Shown here piece after piece: positions 24,621-37,107 of a stretch of DNA of 64,000 nucleotides; within the stretch, counting starts at the first letter, position 1, and each line of letters opens with the position of its first letter. The notes under the pieces are model-generated. The model searched no databases, had not been told where the DNA came from, and saw nothing but the letters and a program-made list of their open reading frames with translations. Origin of the DNA: Paramecium tetraurelia (Eukaryota; Ciliophora; Oligohymenophorea; Peniculida; Parameciidae); NCBI RefSeq assembly GCF_000165425.1, contig NW_001798963.1, forward strand, positions 62,001 to 126,000. The letters are read 5' to 3'. The translations under genes were made by a program, and so were the position numbers.

Positions 24621-26047
24621 ATGAAATTGCTCCTTATATCTATATTGGTCAAGTTCATTGAATGCAGAAACTATTCTTTCAGTTCTAATGATGATGACGA
24701 TAGCGACAGTGACAGCGTAATTGGTCCAGTTTTTGCCATTTGCTTTGGATTTGGAATGATAGTAGCGGCATTTCCTTGCTTATGGTTTAATGAGAGGAGG
24801 TAAATAAACAACATCATAAAAGAATGGCCATATCTGAAACAAGGTTGTTAGCTGGAAGAAGAGCTTGTAAATCAGTCAACGCAGCTGAAGTAGACCCTCG
24901 AATGGAAGATCAATTGATTCATGTCAAAGGAAAGTTAACCACAAACGACCTTATCATTGATCCTCAATTTAGATTGGAACTTGGAAACTGTGTAAAACTG
25001 AGAAGGAAGGTCGAAACTTATTAATGGGTTCAAAAATCAAGAGAGGAAGGTAGCAAAAAGAATAAGAGAACTGTGTATTACTATGAAAGTGAATGGTCAT
25101 CCAAAATCGAAGGATCATATCCTAATCATGAGAACAGACGTGAAGATTTAACAGTCTAAGAACAGGAGTTGACAGCTGAAAATGTCTACATTGGAGCTTA
25201 TAAACTAACCGATTATCTAAAGAGCAAGGCAGTAGATTACGTATAAGTAGACTCCATTTCACAATAACAATGTGAAGCAGCTAAAGTTGCATTTTAAAGC
25301 AGAACTCAATAATATATGTATTATAAGAAAACTAACGTAGATTTTTTGATGGGAGATATATTTAGTTTAGAAAATCTGAGAATTCATAATCAATAGGTGA
25401 TCAACGAGTTTTATTTGAGAAGGTTCCTTGCAATTATGCTGCCATTGTAGCAAGATAACATAAGGAATCATTCAAGCCATATTTATTTAAAGATTCATTT
25501 TCAGATGATGTCAATTAGGATTATGCTAAAAATCCTGATATGTTGAAGAGTTTCAATAGATTCCATGAATTGAGTGAAGAGGAACAACCACTTAATTAAA
25601 TCGATCCATCATCAGAAGTGTCATCCAATATTTTCAAATCCTATGAAGCCCCCTTGAATTACATCAACTGGTACTTCAACAGAAGTTTCACTTTAGATCA
25701 ATGTTTCTAGTCTTAGCTAAGCAAGTTGGTTAGAATGGTCTGGTTGTGTAGAGTTGGAGGATTTTTTATGTTTGTAAGATCTTAGATTTACATTCTAGTT
25801 ATTTGGATTTGTGTTGTTGTTCACTCCAATAACGACCCTGTTATATTACATTCCATTGTTGGGTGGTTTCTTATCGAAATTGACTGGAATAGTGTTGGCT
25901 TTCTTGAGTGGAATGATATCTATGCCATTAACTTTAGGTACTATCGGAATTGCTTGGCTCTATTACAGACCAATCAAGGGTTTGATTTATTCTTCTATGG
26001 CCGTGATATCAGGAGTAGCATGTTACAGATATATTATGAGCTATTGA
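24621..26047 (+). CDS. TMEM43/LUMA family membrane protein, copy 2
   Basis: Introns 24800-24822, 25337-25365 and 25774-25798; 449 residues. The N-terminus is a signal-like segment plus an acidic Asp/Ser run, then TM1 ending LWFNERR. The soluble part has VETYQWVQ and GDQRVLFEKVP, and three C-terminal TM segments are followed by the conserved W-Y-Y-R-P turn. It is a clear paralogue of copy 1 but strongly diverged and with an extra ~40-residue insert before the last TMs. Likely ER or nuclear membrane. Confidence 0.88.
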
Positions 26048-26329
26048 ATTATCAATATATTTTAATTTAGTTCCATAATTTGCCAACTCAGAAATCCAAA
26101 TATATAAAAAAACATCAATTATTCAATTTTAAATAATTCTTTTGAATTTAAATAGGCAATATCCATCAAGTTTGAATAATTTTATACACATTTTCAGTTT
26201 TAAATTAATAGAGATGTAGGTGTCATAGAAACCTATATTTAAAAAAGTGAATTTAGAATAGAGTTCATTAAATTTATATTTTATTTGATCAATAATTTAA
26301 ATATCTTAAGAGATTAAATATTTTAATTA

Positions 26330-27628
26330 ATGAGTGCTGATTCGGAGGAACAGAATAGGTAAATTAACGTGTAAATGATTACGAAGGGATGTTTCAAATG
26401 ACCCATAACCAAAACCTGACAATAAGAAAGTGCAAGATTTTACAGAGGATTGGGGGTATTAAGGGAACCCATCACCGCGATTTACACCCATGCCCTATCC
26501 ATCACTATTTCCTCCCATGTGTCCTCCTCCATTTGAGTTAGAAAAATAAGGTACCATGATGACCTTCTATGCAAGTCTATCATGACTATGATCCACAGAA
26601 ATATCCCCACATGAACAGCGATAGGAAAGGACAAAGTAGATATCCTTATCCAAAGCATTTATTAGGTGAAGTTCCACACATGGATCACATTGACGACGAT
26701 CCCCATCGTATCCCTGTTCATTACCCTTTCGGCTATTATCCCCCTATGAAATACCCGCCACAACAAATGTTTATGAAATATCCACCTCCTCCACAACAAG
26801 GTTAGGCTTACATGGTTCCACAAAATCCATGGTATCCTCCAAGACCATAGTAATAATTGATGCCCCCATTTTGCTATTACCCCTAATCTCAGTACGATGG
26901 ACTCTAATGCCAAAACACAGTTTCCAAGGAACTGCAATCCAAAGTGTTTCAGTTGGTTTAGTATCAAAAAGTGTCGGATTTCCAATGTAATTGCAAAAAA
27001 AGCAAATGCCTCAAACTCTATTGCGAATGCTTTGCCAATAATTGGGTATTCGATTTAATAATATTTATAATAAAAGGTGTGTTCTCAAAGCTGCAATTGC
27101 TAGGATTGCAAAAACAGAATTGATAATCCACAAGAGAGATCGAAAGCAATTGAGGAAGCATTGCTCAGAAATCCAGATGCTTTTGCGTAATGTTTTCAAC
27201 AAAAGAGTCAAACCCAATTCTCTGTCCAATAACAAGGTAATCTCAGGGTTGTATTTTAAGATAAACCACTCAAAGAACCCACCAAGGACAACTCCAATAT
27301 CACAAGAAAGGGATGCAATTGCAAGAAGTCTGGGTGCAAAAAGAAGTATTGCGAATGCTACAGTCAAAACTTGAAATGCAGTGATTTGTGCAAATGTGAA
27401 TAGTGTCTTAATAGAACTGATGCCGAGATCTAAGCTTAACAAGACATCGCACAAGTCTTGAATTCTCAGGACTAGGTCAATGTGGACATAAAAGTCAATC
27501 AAAAATCCAAAAAGATTAAGAAAATTGGAAATGGAAATGAAGACAAAAGCGATTCGCAAAAACCTGTGGTCTAATTGAAAATAAATGTGAATAATAATAG
27601 TAATCGAAAAAAGCTGGATAAAAAGTGA
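26330..27628 (+). CDS. CXC (CRC/tesmin-TSO1) domain protein, LIN54-like
   Basis: Introns 26359-26386, 26551-26575 and 27046-27076; 404 residues. The N-terminal half is Pro/Tyr-rich and disordered. Two cysteine-rich CXC motifs follow: [16 protein letters not shown] (~201) continuing with CNCQDC, and [16 protein letters not shown] (~302) continuing with CKCEQC, joined by the expected RNPDAF-containing linker. This is the zinc-binding, DNA-binding CRC domain of tesmin/TSO1/LIN54 proteins, which bind cell-cycle promoters (CHR-type sites) in other eukaryotes. Nuclear location likely. Confidence 0.92.
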
Positions 27629-27692
27629 AGAATAACCATTATATTTAATTCATCTATCCAATCATAAAATAAATAGTTGTTTCAAATCAAGT

Positions 27693-29256
27693 TCAATATT
27701 TCATCTACCTCTCAGCATCATAAACCATTATTCCAGTGAGTCTCGAATTTATTAACGTAGTCAGATATGTCTATAGAATGATACATATCTTACTTAATTC
27801 TTCTTAATCACAACGTCTTCATCATTATATGTGATTTAGAACAGCATCTTGTAGTACTTCTTCTCGCAGTAGACCTTGATCTCTATCATTTCAAATTCAG
27901 CCTGGTGTCGGTTGACTTCACTCAATGAGTAGATCCTTATATCTTCAAAGTAATTCTGATTCAAATTGTAATAGATGTATCCAATGTTCTTGAGGTTCAC
28001 TTATTTAATGTTCAGACCAAATAATCTAAATTTAGTATAATGATATGATACTTCCAACCAAACTAAGAGGAAAATTGGCTATCAGTCTTGGTGTCCTCCT
28101 TGAATTCTCTATTGTTCCAAGCATCTATGTCGGTTAGTTCACAACCGATGTACTTCACCAATGGTTATGTTGAACACTTGATAAATCCAAATTGCTGATT
28201 CAGGGAAGTATTGATGTAGGATATGATTTGGTTGTCTCTCATCGAATTTTGGTTTATCACAATGGTTAGAATGATGTAATTGTTCTATTCGCATATAGAC
28301 AAAATCGAAACCTATAGAATGTGCATTAAAATTTACTTTAATTTTGAGTGATTGCTTAATTTAATTTAAAAAATTCATCAATTCGAAGTTTGAATTCGTC
28401 AAATTTTTAAATTGAACATTCGCTTAAGTAAAATATAAACAGAACATGTTGATATGGGAGGTGGCAAGGATCAGGGGAAAGTAGCTGATTTCAACAAACA
28501 CTAAGGGAATAAAGGATATAATGGTACATTTATTGTAATGAAGTTAAGTCGAATTCAAGGTGAAATCGTTCTGTAATACCAAATCAAGTTTACTGAATTT
28601 GATTGTTTCTCGAAATATGTGAAAGATTCCGTATTCATTGATGTACTTCTCTGAAATTAAAAGATTTTAGAGAAAACTATCTTGAGATCTCATCAAAATA
28701 TCATTAAACTCAGCTTCGTGTTCAATTCTAAAATGATAATCGTTAATCACTCTATAAAGTAATTCCGAATATTATTTATTTTCATTCAAATGTAATAAGA
28801 TCATAGAATGCTCATTCATGCTCTTAAGGCGTTTATATTTTGGATTTGTGTACACCGTATTACAGATGTTACTCTCCTCATCGTTAAATTATTCAACTGA
28901 TATCTCCTTACGTTAAGCAAAGCCTCCCCCTTTCCCACTGGCAGAAGCATCCCTCATATCAATCGTGAGTCTTTCAATTTTAATTGATTGATTCTCTTTC
29001 ATTATTCAATTTAAATACTTAATTCGTTCTCGATGTATTTAGAAATGACCGAAACATCCTTACTTGAATAGCGTTTCTTATTTAAGTCTATCGAGTTTTA
29101 GGCAACATCGATTTTCGTTTATTTGGGTTCTTAGATCTCCTCCTCTAGTTCTTGTTACACATGAGGAGGCTGAGCTAATAGAAGTTAAAAGTCATTAGAT
29201 TGATGAACAGTTAAATTTGTAGTGTTGGGTTATTGTTTTGAACAAGGTATTCCCAT
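27693..29256 (-). CDS. Hypothetical protein with predicted N-terminal double-acylation motif
   Basis: Introns 27771-27793, 28026-28051, 28312-28336 and 28996-29018; 488 residues, an exact codon multiple. It begins MGIPCSK, a good N-myristoylation (Gly2) plus palmitoylation (Cys5) signal as in ciliary membrane proteins, which also supports the chosen start. The remainder is globular and mixed alpha/beta, with no TM and no recognised domain. Function unknown; a peripheral membrane or ciliary-membrane protein is inferred only from the acylation motif. The start codon is 15 nt from the divergent TRM10 start. Confidence 0.75.
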
Positions 29257-29271
29257 TAAAAAATTAATTTT

Positions 29272-30125
29272 ATGGAAATATTTGATCTCTTTGGAGAGGA
29301 TATAATTACAGAACATTAGAATGATAAGAATAAATAACTGAGATCAGATAAACAATAGATAAAGAATGAATTACATAGATAGAAGGTAGTTTAGAAGAAG
29401 AAAGAGAAGAAAAAGAAAATTAAGCAATAAAAATACGAAATCATCTAAACCTTAGAAACCTAAGAGCAGAAGAATGATTTCGTTCATTCCTTCAAAGGTC
29501 TACGAAATCAAAGGAAAGAGAATGGAATGAAATCCCTCTAAAGTCCATTTAGGATTATTATTGATTGTGGTTTTGAAGATAACATGTCAGACAAAGAGCA
29601 AAGATCGCTAGCCAGATAGTTATCTGAACTCTACACTGAAAATAGAAGAACAGATGTTCCTCTAAAACTCTATGTGACCAACATCTATCCAATACTGCAT
29701 AAGTATTTAGAGCAATATCATTATAAATAATGGCAATTGGTTTCAGATGAGAAGCTTTTCACAGACATAGAGGAATTTTAATAAGCAAATATTGTTTATT
29801 TAAGTCCTGATGGCGAAGAAGAATTGCAGGAGATAAAGGAAGACGAAGTGTATGTGATAGGAGGACTGGTTGATAGGTATTTTTAAGATGAAATCATTTT
29901 AGAGTTATTATAAAGAATGCCACTTTAAATAGAAGCAGGCAATTGGGAGTAAGAAGTGCTAAATTACCTATTGGATAATTTATAAAGAAGAGTTATAAAA
30001 AATGCTTAAATGTGAGTACAGCTGCTTTGATGATATCAGGATGGTTAAAGTATAAAGATTGGAGCAAAGCTTTCGACAGCATAGTGCCCCAAAAATTCAA
30101 GGAATAGGAACTTCAATAGTAGTGA
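29272..30125 (+). CDS. TRM10: tRNA (guanine/adenine-N1-9) methyltransferase TRM10
   Basis: 273 residues. A Lys-rich N-terminus is followed by the SPOUT-type TRM10 domain: IIIDCGFEDNMSDKEQRSL (~89-107), SELYTENRRTD, LKLYVT, DEVYVIGGLVDR and a final ..WSKAFDSIVPQK. It methylates N1 of purine 9 in tRNAs using S-adenosylmethionine. The frame is restored by a 32-nt intron (29956-29987) that begins GTGCTA, longer and less canonical than its neighbours, but it makes the total 274 codons. The start is only 15 nt from that of the divergent gene. Confidence 0.9.
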
Positions 30126-30145
30126 GATAATTAATTTTAATTTTG

Positions 30146-30508
30146 ATGAAACATTTTATCGTTTTTCTTTTTATTCTTTTCATCACACATTGTTAGAGAT
30201 TACTCTAAGAATAAAATCTAAGGTAGCGTCATCAAAGCAAGATGTTTGTTCACCAGTCCAATTTTGTTTAAATTTAGTAATAAACGAGACTATTATAATA
30301 AGATTCAGGCGATCACTAAGGAGAGTTGCTACCTGACTAGGTTTAAAATGAAGAAAATAAACCAAGAAAGAAAACTAGAAAAATAGTCAAAAAGAGGAGA
30401 GTTATCCTTAAACCAATTGAAGTTACTGTCCCAAATTAACATAAGAATTAGAAGAAGAGAAAGGTGCATAAGAAAATTAAGAAGTGCAATACGATTATTA
30501 AGTATTGA
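30146..30508 (+). CDS. Small basic protein with signal peptide
   Basis: Intronless, 120 residues. The first 16 residues (MKHFIVFLFILFITHC) form a good signal peptide or anchor. The next ~50 residues are Gln-rich and the last ~50 very Lys/Arg-rich (..KKTRKIVKKRRV.., ..KKRKVHKKIKK..). It starts 20 nt after the TRM10 stop. It could be secreted, granule-stored or ER-resident. No family recognised. Confidence 0.6.
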
Positions 30509-30538
30509 AGCTTTATATCAATAATAATTTAATTCAAA

Positions 30539-31970
30539 ATGTTTTAATATACACCTTAAGAAGATGCTTACTACAGACAACTTTGGGCCCCTTTTGATCC
30601 ACAAGTAATTTAAATTCATTTGATTCTTAGGGTCTAGGCTTTGCTGAGGCCAAAAGCACTGTTTAATTTTTCAAAAAAAGTAAACTTCCAGTTGACGCGC
30701 TTAAGGGAATTTGGATAGCAGGAGTAAAAAATTAAGAAGGCAGACTTTATTATCCAGAATTTGCTATAGTCATGAGATTAATTGCATACTGTTAAAATGG
30801 ATTTGAATTCAATGAACAATTATTGAACTAAAATATATCTGTTCCTCTTCCAGTTATGGAAGGAATATAGGTACCACAACAATAATAACTACCCTAATAA
30901 CCAATCTCATAACCGCAATAGCAATAGTTCAATAATTTCTAATAACCACAAACTTCTTTGCCTCAATCAAATTACTTCTAAACACAACCAGTCTAAAATA
31001 CTGCTTAAATCTCTCTCTAATCCTATGTTGAACCTAGACTAGAATTTCAAAAAGTATCAAATTCCCATAATTTTTAGTATGATTTACCTGATGATTAATA
31101 TAACAGATATGAACTCTGCTTTAATTAATAGGATAAAACTAATTCAGGATTCGTTAAGGGTGATCAAGCATTGGCTTTTTTTTAAAAGTCTTAACTTCCC
31201 ACTCCATTATTGAATCAACTTTGGAGCTTGGTTGATAATGGACAAAAAGGATACCTCTATAAAAATGAATTTATCGTTGCTGTTCACTTAATAGCTCTGT
31301 GCCGAAAGGATATCCCATTACCTTAAGTTTTACCAGAATCATTACTTCAACTAACAAGAAGAGATCAACAGTAAAATTAGGTTAGATCAACTTCATAAAC
31401 TATGCCACAACTTTCCTAAGGGTTACCTCCATAACCATAAAGAGCTGGATCATAGAATGAGGTTTAAGGGCTGAATCATCAAGCAAATTACTTACAGAAT
31501 AAGCTCTAAAATTAAACGCAATAGATTTAATTTGCAAACAATTTGGATTAATAAAAATAGATTATAGAAGATAAGAAAAAGGATATTGAATTTCTCAACC
31601 AAACAATATAAAAGCTTCAAAGCTTTTATGATTATCTCAAAAAAGAACAAGATGAATTGCAGGCTTAAATATCATCATTAAGTGATTAATAAACATAAAA
31701 ACAACATTCAATTAATGTTTTATAGGATAGTATATAGAATCAATTGTAAATCAACTCAAACCTTTAGAAACAATTGTACGATATGAAATAATCAGATTAG
31801 CAGTAGGAGAATCAGCCACCTGCTTTGACAACTTAGTTTTAGACCATCAATGTATTCATTTAATTATATTACAGATTGAGGACAATTATGATTATTCCAA
31901 TTATAGAGCAAAGAAGGATAAGGTAGTTTCTGGAGGTAACCAAAGCGCTGAAAACCTCCCTTGGCATTGA
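30539..31970 (+). CDS. EH-domain protein (Eps15/intersectin-like endocytic scaffold)
   Basis: Introns 30605-30630 and 31852-31874; 460 residues. EH1 lies at ~10-95 (YRQLWAPFDPQ, GLGFAEAKSTVQFF, KNQEGRLYYPEFAIVMRLIA). A Pro/Gln linker leads to EH2 at ~178-265 (YELCFNQQDK, GFVKGDQALAFFQKS, LWSLVDNGQKGYLYKNEFIVAVHLIA). A Gln-rich coiled coil (~315-400) and a short acidic/basic tail follow. EH domains bind NPF peptides in endocytosis. EH2 keeps a DNGQKGYLYKNEF calcium-loop-like segment. The arrangement is that of Eps15/Ede1/Pan1. Confidence 0.88.
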
Positions 31971-32003
31971 AAGATTATTAAAATTAATTTTTAACGAATA
32001 AAA

Positions 32004-34234
32004 ATGTTAACTACATCACCTCATGTCAAATCAGATAAACCATATCAACAAAGTCCTTAATATAAGAAACCCCACCCTTATAATCCTGAGGCCAGCATAT
32101 CTCTTAAAAACTCTATCAACCTGAAAGGTATCTGGTAACACCTATCATCAAGATTTCTAATTCAACGAGGAATTGGAGTACTACAAGAACAGATCAGCGG
32201 ATCTTGAATAATACGCAAGACAACTGAAAAATGAATTGGACACTACCATAATTCGAATGAGTAAGTAGGGAGCTTTGGATGAGAAGGCAGAGTTAATGAT
32301 ACATCAGAATTAGATGCTGAGTTAAGATATTGACAAGTTATAAAAGAATTTTGCTTAAAAGAAGACTGAGTGTGAATTATGGAAATCCAAATACGAATAA
32401 CAACTGAATAGTGCTGTTCAATGTATTATAGATTATCACCTTAATAGTAAAGGCTTAGTATGAATTGGATTTACGAAAGCTTAGCAATGAATTAAAGTTG
32501 TTAGAGGAAAGAAATGCTATACTCGAGAAGGAAAGATCACATGAAGTTGAGGCTACAAAAACCAACTTCTCAAGTAAATTATTTATTAATTTTTCAGTTT
32601 AAAATGAATAATAAAGACATAGTTATCTCACTTAAATCGATTTACTTGAAAATCAATTAAGAAAACTTAGAGAGTATGCTGATATCAGGGATAAGGAGAT
32701 CTATGAATTAGAAAATAAATTAACCAAAGTTTTGTAAGATAGAGAATATGTGGAGACTAAATTGCTTAAAGATAATGACTTATATAGAACCAAATTATAA
32801 GAACAAGAGAGGGACAACTAAATTGAAATGAATAATCTAAGATAAAAATTGGATATCCTAAATTAAGGATAATTGGACAATATAAAAAATCAATATATGG
32901 CCTAGGCTGAAATTTTGGATGATGAAATTGAAAAATTGAAAGGTCTTTTAGGGATTAAGAATGAAGAAATTAAGACTCTCATAGATTAGAATGAAAGATT
33001 GAGAGCTAATTACGAAAAAGAAATAGAAACTATATCTCTACAATTCAATGTTCTAAAAGAAAAAATGTTTGAAAACGAGCAAAGATTCCAAGAAGAATCT
33101 CAACAAATGGAAAATAACTTAAGAAGCTAACATGAAATTGGCGTAGACACCTTAAAATCTCATCATGAGAATTCTAATCAAATTCTTGAGAATCAAATTG
33201 CTCATTTAAAAGGGCAAGTCTTAGAATAAACCAAATAATTAGAGGAGTTGCAGAAAATCAGATAATAATTACTCTAAGCTAATATATAGGATCAAGAAAA
33301 TGCCTAAAATATTATCAACAATTTAAAGAAAGAGGTATATATTATTATAATTGCTTAGATTTTAGAGTAATAAAGTCGATATCAAGATTAGATTTTATAA
33401 AACTATAATGATTATGAACTATAAAAGAAAGAATTATTGAACTTTAATCAATAATAATAGGAATTTAATTAATAGTTATAACAGTAGATCTAAAATCTTA
33501 ATTAGATTATTGAAACTAAAAGAATAACAATATGAAACCACACTTGTGTAATTCAAGAATATGAATGATCAATTAATTGTACTAATTTATTAATATGCTT
33601 AGAATAAACTAAATGACTTATATAGAGACAATGAACAAATCAAAGCTAAATTCAAAGTCACTGTATCTGAACAAGAAGATTTATTAAATAGATAATTGAA
33701 ATAAATTAAACAACAAGAACAGAAAATTTAGTAATTGTCTTCCACGTCATAAAGGGATAAATAAAATTCTGAAAGATAAATTACTAATCTGTAGAATTAA
33801 AATCGATAAAAAGAGCAACAGATAGGTGAATTAAAAGCCTAACTGAAGGCAGCTGAAGAAAACTGTGAAAAAATCGATAATGAATTATAAGAGACAAAAA
33901 ATACACTCTAAAGTTAATTCGAAGAATAAAAATATAATTTTGAATAAGAAATGGAGTCAATTTAAACTTAAAAAGATGAAGATCTAGTGAGTACAAAGAA
34001 AATCTTCGAAGAAAAAGAAAACTCATTAAATCAGGAACTTATTAAATTAAAGAGTAATTTATCAACTTAGTAAACACTCAACTAAGAATTGAATTAAAAG
34101 TATTTTTAATAATTAATATTTTTAGATTAGATTAATTTGGTTAATAGATTTAAAATGTTGTAAACAATTCGGATGTTATTAAACAATACGAAGTTTTATC
34201 AGAAATCAATCTAGTAAACAGATTAAGAAATTGA
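32004..34234 (+). CDS. Long coiled-coil protein, 694 residues
   Basis: Introns 32128-32152, 32423-32447, 32574-32597, 33335-33358, 33484-33505 and 34100-34125; removal leaves 695 codons. Two of them (32574, 33335) are 24 nt, in phase and stop-free. A short polar head is followed by near-continuous heptads rich in Glu, Lys, Leu and Gln. Typical of ciliary or cytoskeletal coiled-coil proteins; no diagnostic domain was found. Confidence 0.8.
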
Positions 34235-34299
34235 ATTTCTATTTATTTGTCAAACTTATTTATTATATAACGTTTATGAATATTGTAAAATCTAATAAA

Positions 34300-35171
34300 T
34301 CAAAAAAACCCTTTTAAGCTTCCAAATTTACCACTGTTAATTACTAATTTTTTATTATAATTAGATTCAATAATTTCATCAGGCAAAGAGAGCTCTTTCT
34401 TAATAGGAATCTATTTTATATAAGATTTCAAACCCCCGTTGTTGATTGTGCTAGTGATTTTAACAAAACTATCCTTAGGATTTCTAACTGAATTGATTTC
34501 CTAAAGTAGAATATTTTATCCTTCCACTTAAAAATCTTCAAATTCTTCTATATTTAGAGGAACCAATTTTTAAACTACTTCCTTATTGTCTTTTAATTTA
34601 TTATTTAGATAGAAGCGGGATGTGAATGATGAGAATGGACGACATCCTTTTGCAGTTGAATTAGGTCTTCTTATAATTTCTACAACTGGAGGTTTAGAAT
34701 CTACTAAATATCTTGGATCATCTTCCAGTTTGTCAACATATTTATAAGGGTATTTTCTATTCAATTCATTCTAAGTTTTTCGAAGTCCTTATTTCTATAT
34801 AGATTGCATAAGCATACCCAGTAATCGTTTCCTAATTTTTATTCCATAGGAGTTATATGTTCCAGTAACTATTTAATTTCTTGCTTCACTCTAAATTAAT
34901 CGATTTTATCATTTATTGAATAGCCTTATTTTCGTTGTATTCGAGAACTGACTCTTAGTTTAGTTGACTCCCAATTTTCTTAAGTGTTTTGATAATTGGT
35001 TAAAGCCCTTTCAGCAGTATCCATCTTTAATTAATCACCTTTATTTAGCTTTCCTTTGATCTCTTAATTTAACCTTTCTGTCTTAATTTTTAGAGAAGAA
35101 GTTTACTTCAATTTAGTTTGTTTTAACTCTTCTTTCAACTTCCACAATCTCTTATTATACTTATTCTTCAT
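34300..35171 (-). CDS. Hypothetical protein, 282 residues
   Basis: One intron (34795-34817). The N-terminal ~70 residues are coiled coil and basic. The middle has YPYKYVDKLEDDPRYLVDS and a basic IRRPNSTAKG segment; the C-terminus is mixed and ends LKGFF. No TM or signal. It converges on the preceding coiled-coil gene (65 nt between stops). Not recognised. Confidence 0.72.
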
Positions 35172-36107
35172 TTAATTATATAAATTAAAATTCCTTATCC
35201 TTAATTTTATGAGGGGATTTTTTTGACAACTCTTTACTAGAAGTGAGTTCGGTCACTAATGTGAGAATAAAAATGAATTTTACATTTTGTGTAACTGTTA
35301 TTCATTCCAGGTTGTGACTCTCCTTCAGATAGAAATTGCGTTTTCAGTTTTGCATATGGCTTTTTGTTGATATTAAACCTTCTTTGCTTTTCTTACTAAA
35401 ATTATTGCACTGATCCAACAATTGTATGCTTAAGAATTTATCCTTTTTTATCAAGTTTTGGTCCCTTTTCGTAAGCGGGTAAAACATTTAATAATTCTGA
35501 CGAACCTGAAAAAATATTCTAAGCCTAAATTTCAATATCAACAGGCGTTGGAAGTATTAAGAATAGCATTTTATTTTTTGGAGATGAAACTTTTACATTT
35601 TGGATGCTATTCTACTAAGGATCTATTTTTTAAAATTTGATCATGCTATGATATATAAAATAAGTTTTAATTTATAAATTATTGATTAAATGTATTTTAA
35701 TGATATAGTCATTAATATACTATTTATATTTCTTTTTACATAAAGCAGGTGAAAACATTAAATTTTATGCATTTCAATTAAACGATATAATTGAAAAATA
35801 CTATATGTTCAATCAAGTTAAACAAAATAATTTTTTTAATATGGATAAATGTAAGGGTAACAATTCATAGATACGTAAATTCATTAATTGAACTTGATCT
35901 GTAAGGAAAGACACAATATTTGTATTATTAAAATATTAATGATAGATTAGGGATGAAATAAATAATAAATTTACTCCAAGGTTACCTTATTAGTGATGAT
36001 ACCTTTATATTTTTATTCTAAAATTGAACATGCTAATAGATCCTGTTCATATTGAAATCCATCTTGTTAGACATCTACAGAATTGAATAGTGTAATATTG
36101 TCACTAT
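35172..36107. other. Gene-poor stretch, 936 nt
   Basis: The longest gap in the window. A weak coding-like run sits at about 35430-35645 on the plus strand (..NSDEPEKIFQAQISIS..) without a start or clear introns, so it may be a gene relic. The rest is very AT-rich with no supported feature. Confidence 0.4.
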
Positions 36108-37079
36108 AATGAATAACATTCCTCTTTAAACTCATCCAAATGTTGTATTGATCAGTGAGGATATCAAAGAAAGAGGACTTGCCTTAGAAGATGTAGTCTT
36201 TGAAATTGCAGATGTATTTGTACTTCGAAAAAACAAAGAGCTGGTACTGTATTAGCCCATATTGGATAATTCAAGTAGTTAATTACAGAATTGGATAAGC
36301 ATTTTAGAATTGATAAATAAGAAATATTAAATAATTTGACTCCTTAGTCGTCAGAATTATTATGATTTCTTCCTGATTTCATTTAGCAACAATTGTTGAT
36401 GGAAAGAGAAGTTCATGGAGGCATACAATTATCACAAATTGAGACCGAAAGATTATTGATGTATTTGGTTGCAGAGGAACTGAAAGTTAGAAAAGCTGAA
36501 TCCAAATACAAGGGTGCATTTTCATTTATTTTACTATTCCTTCGGATATCAAAGTAGATGTACCTTCCCTTAAAAATTATGAGAAGTATATGGTTATTTG
36601 GCAGTCTTAAGCATCTAAAGAGGATTAACTAGTTATTACGTTTAAGCAAGGGGTATTGCCGGCCCAATTGGAAGATGGCATTTTATCTTAACTCCATATT
36701 AGTAATGGTATCTATCAAGTTGAAGAGTGCCTATGGAGGCATAACCAGTTATTGCTAATTATGAGTTGGATTTAAAATAGGTAATCAAATTAAATTAATT
36801 TAGTAATTTTTCAAACACTTCAGTTAGAATTTCTAAGAATTGGTATTTGAAAGATCACTATGAAAATCCAGGTCTAATTCAATTTTATAGCTCAATGGCT
36901 CGTAGACCCACTTTTACAATAGATTTGAGTTATGAGTGTTATGTCGATTAAATTGAGGAGATTGAGCGTTTAGTGGAAATTATATCAGAAAATGTAGAGC
37001 TTATTTGCTTGATTTGGCAATTGCTGAATTGAAGGCTCTGGCTAAAACTATTGAAATTGTGAAGGAGGCAAATCAATGA
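36108..37079 (+). pseudogene. Decayed pyrophosphate-dependent 6-phosphofructokinase (PFP-like), C-terminal half only
   Basis: Fragments of one protein are recognisable in order but in different frames: THPNVVLISED (36120s), ITELDKHFRIDKQEILNN, SSELL..FLPDFIQQQLLMER (36360s), GGIQLSQIETERLLMYLV (36420s), then YENPGLIQFYSSMA and EIERLVEIISENVE near 36870-37000. They match the order of the PPi-PFK C-terminal half: HPN..ILGEE, LTPQS..LF.FLP, GxVQxSxIETEKLL and NPGPIQF. The N-terminal PPi/substrate-binding half is absent. At least four or five frame disruptions are not explained by introns. Probably a dying duplicate of a host glycolytic gene. An intact copy would be expected elsewhere. Confidence 0.8.
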
Positions 37080-37107
37080 AATATATATATATTAATTTAA
37101 TAATAAT

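Noticed and set aside
27065-27559. Minus-strand open frame of 164 codons, hydrophobic
   Set aside because: Antisense to the clear CXC domains on the plus strand.
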